The notes under the pieces were generated by a model, which was not told the DNA's origin, did not search any database, and was given only the letters and a program-made list of their open reading frames with translations. A stretch of 64,000 nt of DNA from NCBI GenBank assembly GCA_014058105.1, contig JACGCM010002659.1:3410001-3474000 (forward strand), written 5' to 3'. Positions 47,601 to 57,710 of this stretch are shown in pieces (within the stretch, counting starts at the first letter, position 1; every line of letters begins with the position of its first letter). The stretch is from Kingdonia uniflora. Its lineage: Eukaryota > Streptophyta > Magnoliopsida > Ranunculales > Circaeasteraceae. The position numbers and the translations under genes were made by a program.

Positions 47601-50600
47601 CTGAGTTGGACACAGAGACGTTCCAGAGGTGAACGTCATGAGCCGAAGATGAAGCGGCGTGAAGTAATAGATGAAGACATGGTTTGGGTCCCGAGTTTGC
47701 ACATAGTGATATCGTCAGGTAGACGTCGAGGGCAGAGTTTCTCGTTGTTACGCGACATGAACTGCGATCCCCAAGATGGGTTGTCGCTTGTCTGCAGTTG
47801 GTCCCTAGTTACAAAGGACACTGCTTTGCTCACTCAAAGAAGGCAAGTTGCCGAGTGATGTTTGTTCTCTGGCTCCGTAATGAGTTTCAGGTTTGTCGGC
47901 GTTCGAGTGCTCTAGCTGTGTTGATCCATGTTGTTCCACAAGATGGTTCTGGGTCATTTTAAGCTCACAGAAGGATAAAGACTCACGTTTCCGAAGGTTA
48001 GTAAGTTACGTGGTTGTCGCCGAACCGAGTTGAGCTACAGTCAGTTGTGCGGGTTACCTCAGACATGATCTCCGATGGAAGATTGCTCTAGGATATAAAA
48101 TCCTGAGCGGGATTAGATGTTAGTTTCTCAATTCTTTATCACTTGGTGGTTGGCGGTAGGGATTGAGTACCCGCGCTTCGTTCTTTGTTTGTATTGATGG
48201 AGTGTCTTTAGAAGACCACATCTCAGTGGCCGGTTAGAGTTGGCTGCATTTGTTAAAGCTAGTTCAAGAGACAGAGAATGGCTACGCTTCAGTTTAAAGA
48301 TGATTGCGACAGTATGAAGGTTGGTCTCCGCGGGTTTGATAGCAGTTGGACATGGCAAGCTCACGAGCTCAGGGCGACAGGTGCAGTGACAGTATCTTGT
48401 TCCCAAGTTCCCCAAGTACTCAGGTTGGAGTAGGGATGTAGAGATGGAGAAACGCTTCAGCAGTCAGTCAGTTATATGTCGCAGTTTTGTTCTCGACGTG
48501 GACGTCGAGCTTATTGAGTGTGGGAAGAGCTGTAAGTTGTGACGCAGATATACGCAGGTTCCAGCATGGGTCATTACCACCAGAGTTTGGCAAGTACAGA
48601 TGCCAGTGTTAAGTTCTCGTCAGAGAAGAGGCATTGAGAAGTCCTCCTTGGAGAGTGAGGCAGATTCGAGTCCTCCGAAGTGGAGAGACCTTGGTGACGC
48701 CGGAGTAGCGATCACCCTTCCTGCAGCCAAGTTTGGTGCAGATGCCATCTAGCGTTACATGGGTTAGATGATGGCCTACTACGAAGTGGTAGAGCAGAAA
48801 CGTGGTTGCACAGATAGATGTCTCATGGGTTTTATAAGTTCACACATGACGCCTTTATGGCGGACCTCGATGGTTAGCCGGCGGTAGGGAACAGAGTACC
48901 CGCGCCTTGATAGGCTGCCTCGATGGTTTTGTTGGTGGTAGGACAGAGTGATCTGCGCCTTGTTGAGAGTATGCTACCTTCTAGAAGCTACCCTCCCTCG
49001 CCCAAGTGAACAATGAGTACCAGTTCAGTTCTATACTGGTAAGGCTAGAGTGCCGCATCTTGATGTTGTGTCCCCGATGTTCCGTAAGAAGGGCAGACAT
49101 GGTTTGAAGACCTTTGCAGAGTTGATTGAAGGGCAGTCGGGCAGTTGTGCATTCGGATGTTTGGGGTCCTGCTTCAGTTACCTCTAGTTTAGGATTTCAT
49201 TATTTTGTGTTGTTCATTGACAATTTTCCAAGGTGTGCTTGGGTTTATTTGATGAAATCCAAAGATGAGGTCTCTATTTTCCAGACATTCACCGCAATGG
49301 TTCGTACTCAGTTTGGGAAAACTATTAAAGTTTTTCGGTCCGATCAAGGTGGGGAATTTATGTCCCAAGGTCTTTGCAAATTCTGTAATGTCAATGGCAT
49401 TGAGCATCAAACCTCTAATACAAAAACTCCGCAGCAAAATGGTAAATCGGAAAGGAAAAATCGTCATATTCTTGATCTTGCTCGTGCTATGTCAATTGGC
49501 ATCAATGTCCCCTCGCATTTTTGGTCTGACGTTCTTACGGCGGTATTTCTTATCAACCGGTCTCCGTCTCGAGTTCTTGGTTTTCACACCCCGTATTCAA
49601 TTCTTTATCCTGATCGTTCTGTTTTTCAGATTCCACCTCGTGTTTTTGGGTGTGTATGTTTCGTCCAAGTCATTGGGTCAGCCTCTAAACTAGATCCGCG
49701 TGCCTTGAAATGTGTATTCCTGGGTTACTCTCATGCTCAGAAGGGTTATAGGTGCTTCCATCCCTCATCCTGTCGTTATTTCACCTCTATGGACGTTATT
49801 TTCTTTGAACATGTTCCGTTCTTTACAGGCGGTTTTCTCTCTCAGGGGGAGTGTTTTCCAATTCGTCCTCTTCCTTTAGAAGATTTATCATCTTTTCCTT
49901 CAGATCCACTTCCGTTGAGTGTTCCGTGTGAGTCTGTAATCCCACCTTTAGTTTCACCTTCAGTTTCACGTCCTTTACAGGTTTATACTCGACGACATCC
50001 AGGACGTCAGCCTCCTACACCAGACTACCAAGCATCCTCTGTAGCTCTAGGTCTGCCACCTGCAATCGATTCACCTTTATCAGGTATTGAGCCTTCTCCT
50101 ACCGCTTCTATACCAGTTACTACTGATGATGATTCACCTGTTTCTCATAGTGATGATGATAGACTGATTGCTATTCGGAAAAAGAAGCGTAATGCAAGGA
50201 AGCCTGATAGATATTTAGATGCAACGGTTTATTCTATCGTTGATTATACTTCAGATCATCGTTTATCTCCTACTTATAAAGCTTTTCTAGCTTCTCTCTC
50301 TTTGGTTGATAAACCACGTACAGTGGCAGATGCGTTAGCCAAACCTTATTGGAAGGCTGCGATGTTGGAAGAATTACATGCATTGGAGATCAATAATACC
50401 TGGTCTTTGGTTACCCTCCCGCCTGGACGTACATCAGTCGAATGAAAATGGGTGTTTACGGTTAAAGAAAATCCAAATGGAACAGTAAGCAGGTACAAGG
50501 CTCAGTTAGTTGCCAAGGGGTATGCACAGATACATGGTATTGATTATCAGGAGACGTTTGCTCCTGTAGCCAAGATGAATACTATTCAAGTCATCTTTTC

Positions 50601-53341
50601 TATGGTTGCGTCAAAATCTTGGCCCCTTTTCCAAATGGATGTGAAGAATGTCTTTCTGAATGGAATATTGTAGGAAGAGGTCTTTATGTCTCCACCTCCA
50701 GGTTTTCATCCCGCTTCTGCTTCTGGCTTGGTATGTAAGCTAAAAAAGTCCATTTATGGGCTTAAGCAGTCTCCTCGTACTTGGGCTAATACATTTGGTA
50801 TCGCTATGATTGACTTTGGTTATGTTCCGAGTAGTGCTGACCATACTTTATTTCTTCGACATTCTGGTAGGAAGATTGTTGCATTGCTAGTCTATGTTGA
50901 CGATATTATTATTATAGGAGATGATATTCAAGGTATTAGTGACCTGAAATTTTACTTTTGTACCCGCTTTCAGGTAAAGGATCTCGGTCCCTTGCGTTAT
51001 GTCATTGGGATTGAAATTGCACGTTCTAGTTCCGGTATTTTCATCTCTCAAAGAAAGTACATTCTTGATCTTCTCTCTGCTTCAGGACAGCTTGCGTGTC
51101 GTCCTGCCGATACACCTCTAGAACTGAATCATCGCCTGACAGACTTTGAGGGGGAGTTATTAGGGGACATTGGGCAGTACCAACAGCTTCTTGGGAAGCT
51201 CCTCTATCTTTCTCTTACCCGTCCTGATATTGCATATGCGGTTGGAGTTCTTAGTCAGTTTATGCACAAGCCGTGTCATCCCCACCTCCAGGCAGCTATT
51301 CGTGTTCTTCGGTATCTCAAGAGGTGTCCTGGTAGTGGCGTTTTATTTCGAGATCATGGTCATTTTCGAGTCGAGGCTTGGACTGATGCTGACTATGCAG
51401 GTTCATTATCCAATCGTCGCTCCACTTCTGGGTATTGTACCACTATTGGTAGCAATTTGGTTACATAGCAGAGTAAGAAACAAGATGTTGTTTCCAGGTC
51501 CAGTGCATAAGCCGAGTATAGGGCCATGGCTCAAGGTGTTTGTGAGTTAATATGGCTTAAGCGTCTTCTACAAGAGCTTTGGATATCGGTCTCTCTTCCT
51601 ACGACGCTTTATTGTGACAACAAATATGTTATTAGCATTTTGGCTAATCCGGTACAACATGATCGTACCAGGCATATTGAGGTTGATCGGTACTTTCTGC
51701 ATGAGAAGCTTAAATCTGGACAAATTCAGACTCTTTATGTTTCTACTTCGCAACAGCTTGCAGATTTTCTCACGAAGGCCGTTAGTAGCAGATTATTATT
51801 AGATGTTTTCTCCAAGCTGGGCATGTGCGATATTCATGCTCCAGCTTGAGGGGGAGTATTAGCAAGGCTATTTTATGTTATTTTAGTCCCACATTGGTTA
51901 TTCATAGAAATAGTTTACTATCTCTCTCTTATATATATAAGAGGGTATGATGTAACCTAAATAATCAATTCAATAATAATATTTTTTTTCTCTCTAATCT
52001 ATTTCTACAATTCTTTCGTATGATACATTTACCAATGCTTCGATCTATCCTCTTGCAGTCATGAATTAACTAGACCGTTCAAATTAATGGCCTATCATGG
52101 ACAAGTGAGCCCGGCGGTATCGGCCGATTTGGCCCGTCTCATGGATCACGATACAGATGACCTTACAGGATAGTATACGGAAGATTGACTTCATAGCGCT
52201 AGAGAGACACTTTAAGAATCGTGACATCATAGTGGGCATCTCAGTATGAGTAGATATGATTATCTAGAGAATCAGATGGCCTAGTATCAAACAAGTGATT
52301 CTAGTCAAAAGTACCAAGTTCAGAGGCACAATCTTGAAGAGGGATGAGGGCCGGACATTGATTGTCACTGCTGCAGAAGTTCCTGCTCAGAATTACTTTC
52401 ATTTCAATTAACATTTTGTATCACCTGAGACTGAGGGTGCCAATCTAGTTGGGATGCTCTTGCTCAGAGCAGTATCTAGATTTTATTAGATTATAGTTCG
52501 CTCAGCAAGTTTTTCTTATAACAAAACTATCTGAATTCCTCAAGTGACTTGATTTACGACCGTGAGTGTTGACGCACATGAACACACATTAAGGTAACAC
52601 CAATAATTATAGCTTATTTATTTATATATGCATAGATGAATTAAAAGGATGATTTCGATATACAATAGCTTCAGTAAATGTAAGTAATTATGGTTGCAAC
52701 ACTTACCTTGTAACACAGCACTCTCAGTAATTCCTAGATCCCTGGAAAGGTACTCAAGTGCACCATTTACAACACTGCAGATGAGAAAGAATACAATCAT
52801 GTCTTGAAGTTAGACTAATTCCGACAAGCGTTTTAAACATACAAATAAAATATTCATTCTCTTTAGGTAAGTTACTCTCATACCCTAGATGATATCCAAA
52901 CAAAATAGCTCCTAAACAAGCAACACCAACATATGGCAAAACTGATCCAGATGATTTCTCTTGAGACTCGGCAATGATGGCATCACCCTCAATATCTCCA
53001 CCTGCAACAAGCTAGCTGCAATTTTTATACCGTAATGGCAAATAAAATGGTGAGAAGAACAAAGTACAAAAACTGTACAAACCAGAAGAAGCTCGAGTCA
53101 TAAATCTAGTCTCTTGTACTGATAACCCAAACATAGTATTTACCCTCATTCTTGGACGAGCAAGTTTTGCTCTCATGTCAAGTGAACTGAGGCTTGAGTT
53201 AATAAATGAGTCTCTATCTCTCATGCACAGATTCTTTATACTCAAACTTTTCCTCCTGAACTGATCAAAATTAGATGTGACCCTGCTATTTTGTTGCTCA
53301 TAACCTACGCTCCCCTTGGCTATAATAGTTGAAACCTGCAT
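38656..53341 (-). CDS. pGlcT: Plastidic glucose transporter 4
   Basis: Thirteen exons join in frame to 548 codons: 53341-53083, 53001-52884, 52774-52707, 45846-45714, 45593-45494, 45402-45290, 41506-41413, 41320-41167, 40999-40853, 40734-40661, 40150-40062, 39973-39859 and 38838-38656. All introns are GT-AG. The product is a sugar-porter member of the major facilitator superfamily that exports glucose from starch breakdown across the chloroplast inner envelope. Motifs in order: an Arg/Ser-rich transit peptide of about 90 residues, [11 protein letters not shown] (loop 2-3), [59 protein letters not shown] and VETKGRS near the C-terminus. Introns 3 (6.9 kb) and 6 (3.8 kb) are swollen by retroelements, but no exon is damaged. 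Confidence 0.95.
38839..39858 (-). other. Glucose transporter intron 12
   Basis: A 1.0-kb intron without a recognisable element. Two short overlapping frames near 38831-39127 are not supported. Confidence 0.45.
42040..44400 (+). mobile_element. Old, decayed Copia element in glucose transporter intron 6
   Basis: Two strongly diverged direct repeats, about 42040-42490 and 43972-44400, share TTCTTTGTTTT.GAAAC, TAGGTTTGGTC, TAGGCTTTTGT, TTGATCCCTATTGA and other blocks, and look like ancient LTRs. Just after the first lies GATATCAGGGC, like an initiator-Met primer site. It is followed by Copia gag debris ([17 protein letters not shown] and, in another frame, [13 protein letters not shown]) at about 42840-42960. 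Stops and frameshifts are frequent and a hAT MITE is inserted. Exact ends and target duplication cannot be set by eye. Confidence 0.65.
43187..43579. mobile_element. hAT-like MITE, family C copy 2
   Basis: The 393-bp element starts CTATGTAACATGGACAC and ends GTGTCAATGTTAAATAG. Identical 8-bp repeats ATGGTAAT flank it (43179-43186 and 43580-43587), the hAT signature. The interior is rich in CGTGTCGGACAC-type motifs like the copy at 16577-16762. Confidence 0.82.
44400..44747 (-). pseudogene. LINE 3' end
   Basis: The frame reads [20 protein letters not shown], the A-x-x-x-IYxIWxERNxRxF motif found near the C-terminus of plant LINE ORF2. The stop is near 44514, followed by a 3' UTR with CTAACCCCAGCTTTG and then an A-rich tail (AAAAATAAAAATAAAA on the minus strand) ending near 44396. 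It is 5'-truncated, as is usual for LINE insertions. Confidence 0.65.
44760..45160. repeat. Possible solo LTR and adjoining hairpin
   Basis: At 44760-45040 AT-rich sequence leads to CTCCTATAAAAGAGAGT and then a T-rich leader, as in a short LTR. Next, 45050-45155 holds an imperfect palindrome: AATATCTTGG GGCTA CCAAGATATT at its core, and TTCCACATCGGGCCAAT facing TTGCCCAATGTGGGA. No target duplication was found. Confidence 0.35.
46102..46910 (+). repeat. 5' LTR of a Ty3/gypsy-like or LARD-type element
   Basis: An 809-bp LTR begins TGTGACCACCTACC and ends GGGCCGTGACA. Two bases later comes an exact initiator-Met primer site. It is richer in GC than its surroundings, with CGCGCGCGTCGCG near 46647. 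No second copy is found in the window to the right, so the element is truncated or rearranged. Confidence 0.65.
46913..46924 (+). promoter_or_regulatory. Primer binding site, initiator-Met tRNA type
   Basis: TGGTATCAGAGC is the standard 12-nt complement of the plant initiator Met-tRNA 3' end and lies 2 nt after the LTR end. It shows that this end belongs to an LTR retrotransposon in plus orientation. Confidence 0.88.
46925..49125 (+). other. Non-coding interior after the gypsy-type LTR
   Basis: About 2.2 kb without a long frame, a gag motif or a pol motif. A motif GCGGTAGGG..GAGTACCCGCGC occurs near 48153, 48881 and, more degenerate, near 48935. The segment could be the untranslated interior of a LARD-type element or heavily decayed gag. 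Confidence 0.45.
49126..52009 (+). pseudogene. 5'-truncated Copia element B (integrase, RT, RNase H, 3' LTR)
   Basis: Similarity starts abruptly inside the integrase core (VVHSDVWGP). The acidic catalytic residues are visible in [16 protein letters not shown] and [10 protein letters not shown]. Reverse transcriptase follows ([38 protein letters not shown]), then RNase H ([47 protein letters not shown]). One frame runs throughout, broken by four stops at 50443-50445, 50671-50673, 51466-51468 and near 51508. The polypurine tract TTGAGGGGGAG (51846-51856) and a 153-bp LTR (51857-52009, starting TATTAG rather than TGTTAG) complete the 3' side. Gag, protease, primer site and 5' LTR are missing. 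Confidence 0.88.
52010..52706. other. Remainder of intron 3 after Copia B
   Basis: The first 550 bp look like retroelement debris. One frame near 52490 reads [13 protein letters not shown], faintly like a gypsy protease region, but the match is too weak to call. The last 100 bp are AT-rich native intron ahead of the donor side of exon 3. Confidence 0.35.
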
Positions 53342-53705
53342 TTTTTCCGTGTTCGCGACTCTGATACAAAATTAACAAGTATCACAGAAGAATTTTAGGA
53401 TCTTCATATGGCTATCACCTTGTTTGACAACAATTACAATAATCCAATATGGACAGAATCAACTATCAGGTAAATAAACAAATATAAGGGTCATTTTGGC
53501 CGCTGATAATCGATTAACGTACTACTTCAGAAATAGAGATGAGTTTTAGTTTGTAAAAAATGAAGAATAAGGAAAAGCATTTTCGATAATAACAGTAGAA
53601 AGTGAAATCAAAGAAAACTACTTTCTTTTGTTTGGTGCCTAAAATGCAGTAGAGTTGTGATTATTGTGGCTCCGGTTTTGTGGTATCACCATAGAAGACG
53701 ATTTA

Positions 53706-54020
53706 GACCCCTATATACTGTATACAATATCAAGCTAGTTAGAGTGCATTATCACGCTTCCCAGTTTATAAAGAGTACATTATTTCATCTACCTCAGCGG
53801 CATCAAAATTGGAGATGATCGTTAGCAATTTATTTTCGGATGTAATGTGGGGGTTTGTAAGCTCTACCTTTTGAATGACCCCTATATACGGTAAGCATTA
53901 TCAAGTTTATCAAGAGTACATTATCCGCTTACCAATTTATAAAGAGTACATTATTTCATCTACCTCAGTGGCATCAAAATTGGAGATATTGGTAGGAATT
54001 CATTTTGGGATGTAATGTGG
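53706..54020. repeat. 145-bp direct duplication upstream of the glucose transporter
   Basis: Copies at 53706-53850 and 53877-54020 share ACATTATTTCATCTACCTCA, GGCATCAAAATTGGAGAT and GGATGTAATGTGG, with roughly one difference in ten. The second copy runs into the LINE-like frame at 54015, so the duplicated unit probably belongs to that LINE. Confidence 0.75.
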
Positions 54021-54230
54021 CACGATGTATGGTATGACTCGAGACAACTTTCTTTGGTAAATCCTTCTCTTTATAATGTTTTTTATCTAAAGCTTGGGAT
54101 ACTCGTAGAGTTTAAACTTGCATTTTTGAAGAGATCTTTCGATAGGAAGTTGGAGAATCTTGGCTCTATGATTCAAAAAGTTACTTTGGTTGAGATTCAA
54201 ATGGATGAATACAAAAGAAATTGAAAATGG
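54015..54230 (+). pseudogene. LINE fragment
   Basis: The frame reads MWHDVWYDSRQLSLVNPSLY, then NVFYLKLGILVEF. This is the FWHDxWxGDxPLxxxFPxLY motif downstream of LINE reverse transcriptase. No other LINE domain is present nearby. Confidence 0.55.
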
Positions 54231-54579
54231 ATAGAGAAGACAAAATTCACAGTCACGAACTATATAGCCATTTGGTACAAGCTAGGAGCACCAGAGGAGG
54301 GTAAGGGTACTGAAGTGCAAATTTCTATCTAAAGTAGCTTTCCTGAATTAAGGGGGTGGCTTGGGGCAAACAATGACTAAAGAAAAACTAAGACGAAGAG
54401 GTATCGATGTGAATCATTTTTGTCTGCTACTTTGTATTATAACGGACAATCCATTGCTTACTTAATGCTAAACTGTCTAGTTACAATTGAGGTTCAAATT
54501 TCACTTCCTAAATTTCTTTGGTGTTTCTTGAGTATTTGAACAAGGTTTTATGATATCATTGAAAGCGCAGTGGTCTAAG

Positions 54580-54956
54580 CAGGGGCGGATTTAGGGGGGG
54601 TCTAGGGGGTGCCCGGCACCCCCACTTTTTTTTGCAGATTTCCTTTATATATATATATATATATATAGCCACAGCCAAAAAAAAAAAGTAACAATCAGTT
54701 CCTAACTCCATCCAACTACCCAAGCCCAATTGTGTTGAAACCAGATCCACAAAGTAACACTTCTTCTTCAAGCCCAACTCTTTGGCTCTCTCTTCTCTCT
54801 TCTCTCCTCTCTCTTATTCAAATAAACACCTCCTGATAATCCTCATCACTCTCTTCATCAAACACAAACCTTCGACCTCGGTTTTCTTGAATTTTGATGA
54901 CCAACATCAACAACACCTTAAACACCCCCACTCCTAAATCTCTGGCTCCACCCCTG
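54580..54956. mobile_element. hAT-like MITE, family D
   Basis: The 377-bp element starts CAGGGGCGGATTTAGG and ends GGCTCCACCCCTG. Perfect 8-bp repeats GGTCTAAG flank it (54572-54579 and 54957-54964). A CCCGGCACCCCC block and a (TA)n run (about 54645-54667) lie inside. It is non-coding. Confidence 0.85.
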
Positions 54957-54964
54957 GGTCTAAG

Positions 54965-56096
54965 CCACTTGGGGCCTTACTACATAGGCGATTAGATAGG
55001 GTTTTTTTTTAAATCATTGAAAGCACGTGGTCTAACACTATGAGGAAATGCTAAGATCGTGGACGCGATTTTCTTTTACATATATATAGCTAGATTCATT
55101 CACAATATATGCGGAATTAATATGCTCACCAGGTTTGACGCTACGAAACAAATTCACGATCAACAAAGGCATGGAAATTGTGATTTTGCAGACTAAAAGT
55201 GAACAGACACTAGAAAAGTTGAACTATCATTTCGGATCTAAACAAGCTTGTTTGATCTATATTTAAAGAAGTTAAATTAAACAATATTTTTACAGTTTAA
55301 TCTTGTTGACTTGGTGCATATTATTAGTAGTGCTTTTTATTTACTCACTTGACTACCAAATGTTAGAGATAGTGAGAAACAACATATTACACATAATGCT
55401 CTTCAACAAAGATCTTAGAGAGAGAAAGAGCACTAATTTCAGTACTAATTTAGAGAATTGAGAGTAAGAATCTAACCTACAACAGTTAGAGATTAAGAAC
55501 ACAACCCCAAACTTTCTCTCTCTCACTTAAGGTTTTTGCTTTGCTAATATTTTTGGTGCAACCAAGAAGGGTAGAAGATTGGGAATAATAACTTCGAGAT
55601 TTCCGCAATTGCTTGCTGTTAAAGAAGCAAACAGCCGAGGGACTCTGGACTGTTTTTGTTTATAGTTTAGTGGAACAAAAATCCACCACAATCAGAGCAT
55701 CTCCAACAGTTTGAGTTTGAATTTGAGTTTGAATTTGAGTTTGAGTTCTCTGAACTTAACCCTAAAAAAATCCACCACAACAGGTGTGGAGAGCTCACCC
55801 TAAAAAAAATGAGTTTGGCAGAGTTTAAAATACTGCGCGAACTAAATTACACCGCATAGATTAAATATTATATATTGATTTAGAGGAAATGAATAATTAT
55901 GGGCAAAGTAAAGAACACTGCACGGACTAAACAATTATTTTTATTCAAAAAAGACCCGCCACATCATCAGCAACTGCTGGGATAGTAGAGTGCGGTTGGG
56001 TTTCTCACATGATCTTAGGCAATCGGATGCCATTTTCCCTCTCAAGTTTGTATTAACAGTTCATATCATTTTTAATATACCCGTTGCAATCACGAC
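54965..56096. other. Repeat-rich spacer
   Basis: The sequence next to the hAT MITE (TCATTGAAAGC..GTGGTCTAA) is repeated near 55012-55036. A Harbinger-like terminus GAGCATCTCCAACAG occurs near 55697 without a visible partner, followed by GAGTTTGAATTTGAGTTT units (55705-55748). No gene is recognised. Confidence 0.45.
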
Positions 56097-56653
56097 TGTA
56101 GTCTCTGAAGTCCTCTCAAGGATGATAATGCGTAATTAATAGTTTTGGGCTTAACACGTATCACCAGAGGAGGGCACCACTCGACTCTCTTTGGGTCTCT
56201 TATTCATTTTCCTCTTAAGCTTTCTTGGATGGAGAAGGAGGTTCTCAAAAAAAGATTTCTTCCTAGGTCATATTTTCTCCTTATTTATAAGGAGAGTCTT
56301 TGACATAGCAGTGCTCAGCTCACATGACATATGTAATTCCTAAGATACTCCTTCGGGGTATTAGGCTTTACCTTTGCACGTTGGTTTGGCATAAAGTGTT
56401 CGCTGGTATCGATTACTTTCATCGTGGCTCGAGGGTCGTTAAAAGAGTTTCCCCTAAGACGGGTTCGCTTATAGGTGGGGAAGTCGTCTAACGACCTACA
56501 AGCCTCGTGGTTAACGGGAGCGTGCTCCAACCGTTGCTTTCATCGTGGTTCGATGGTCGTTAAGAGAGCTTCCCCTTCGACGTGCTCGCCTATAGGTGGG
56601 GAAGTCGTCTAACGACCTACAAGCCTCATGGTTAGCGGAAGCGTACTCCTATA
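56097..56653 (-). repeat. Probable 3' LTR of element R1
   Basis: On the minus strand ACTGAGGGGGGCGAT precedes TATAGGAG at 56653, aligning with the tract and LTR start of R2 (GCGAGGGGACGAT, TGTAGGG), with TA in place of TG. A minus-strand TTATAAATAAGG lies near 56285-56296. The left end is placed at TGTA, 56097, by analogy and is uncertain. A 121-bp tandem duplication lies inside. Confidence 0.42.
56417..56650. repeat. 121-bp tandem duplication in the R1 LTR
   Basis: Two units (56417-56528 and 56538-56650) share TTTCATCGTGG, TAGGTGGGGAAGTCGTCTAA and CGACCTACAAGCCTC. They include short inverted motifs (GTCGTTA/TAACGAC). This lies in the promoter part (U3) of the presumed LTR. Confidence 0.75.
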
Positions 56654-57503
56654 ATCGCCCCCCTCAGTTCTTTCTCGTGGAGAGGGAAAGCCGAGGTAAA
56701 ATGTACGTGTTTGTTGTATCATTTAGGCACGAGAACAATGCTCAATTTTGCTAGACGCGTGGTAATTTTTTGAATTCTACTATTTCTAGCCGTTGTGCTA
56801 GAAGTTGTGAGGCATCATTATTGCCTGTGTATTGGGGTAATAAAATAAAGTAATTAATGCCTCTGCCATTTATGTGGCGTGTGGTTACTGCTACAAATGT
56901 CAGGAAACGTGTCCCATCATTGTGATGGGGACTACTGACTTATTTAAACTGCCCTTTCCTTATCCCTCAATATAAGAGAGGATTGTCCATTGCATAATTT
57001 TTTGTTCTCTCTCTCATCTGTTTATAACTTCATAACTCTGGTTTTGTTCGTTATTACTTGATGTTCTTCGTTTATACTTGTTCTCCGATCTTTACTGCTT
57101 CTATTTGCTGAAGCGTTTGGAGTTCTATTAATTTTTAATAAGTTTGCAATATACAACAGTTTTCTTTTGTTGCTTGTGATTGCACCTATTTATTCGGTGT
57201 GAGATTTTCAAGTTGTTTGGTAGCCTTTTTTTATAGAAATGTTGGAAAACCAGTAGGGATGCCGACCACCTTTAGGTTGTATGCCAGTTTAATTTTACTA
57301 GGACCGTAGTTGGAAGAGCGACCGTATAGAGACGAGAGGTACCTTTGAGACAATGGGTCCCTGAGTTGCCCTAATTTGGTATGTGATAAATGCTCCCATT
57401 TTTGTTAGGTTTAGTCTAACTGTTGTACCTGGCTCGTGCAGGGATGACCGATCATTTTTACACGAGTATGTGTACCTTTGCCTTAGAGCGCTCATTGTGA
57501 GGG

Positions 57504-57710
57504 ATGGAATTATCTAGTGACGAATCGACGACAGAAGGATCGTCTGCAAAACTTTCATGTGTTGTACTCCTGGATTGGGGAGGTAGTCATGACTACGAGG
57601 CAGGCACCTCAGCCCCTCGTAACCTAGTGGCTGAGACTGACATGGACTTCATGCCATGTAGGAGGGTGTTATGGAATTTAGCCCATGAGGCAATCATTAG
57701 TGGTCATCCC
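57504..57710 (+). pseudogene. Start of the R1 antisense gene, cut by R2
   Basis: From ATG at 57504 the frame reads MELSSDESTTEGSSAKLS and continues open to the R2 insertion at 57711. The Ser/Glu-rich start resembles the corresponding exon of L (VVSTSSEESSSSD). TATA-like CAATATAAGAG lies upstream near 56969. The assignment rests on position and composition, not on a shared domain. Confidence 0.35.

Larger units (their letters stand above)
45847..52706 (-). other. Glucose transporter intron 3
   Basis: This 6.9-kb intron interrupts the gene between the first membrane segments. Most of it is inserted DNA on the plus strand: a gypsy-type LTR with primer site (46102-46924), a GC-richer non-coding stretch (46925-49125) and a 5'-truncated Copia (49126-52009). 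Splice sites at both ends are intact. Confidence 0.75.
53342..54579. promoter_or_regulatory. Upstream region of the glucose transporter gene
   Basis: The promoter must lie here, reading leftwards into 53341. It includes a 145-bp direct duplication (53706-53850 and 53877-54020) and a LINE fragment (54015-54230). I could not assign a TATA box. Confidence 0.4.

Noticed and set aside
52440..52540. Gypsy protease motif in the frame reading [13 protein letters not shown]
   Set aside because: The D-S/T-G triad is absent and a stop precedes it; similarity is too short.
55690..56000. Complete Harbinger MITE starting GAGCATCTCCAACAG
   Set aside because: No matching inverted terminus or TAA/TTA duplication was found downstream; only a fragment at best.
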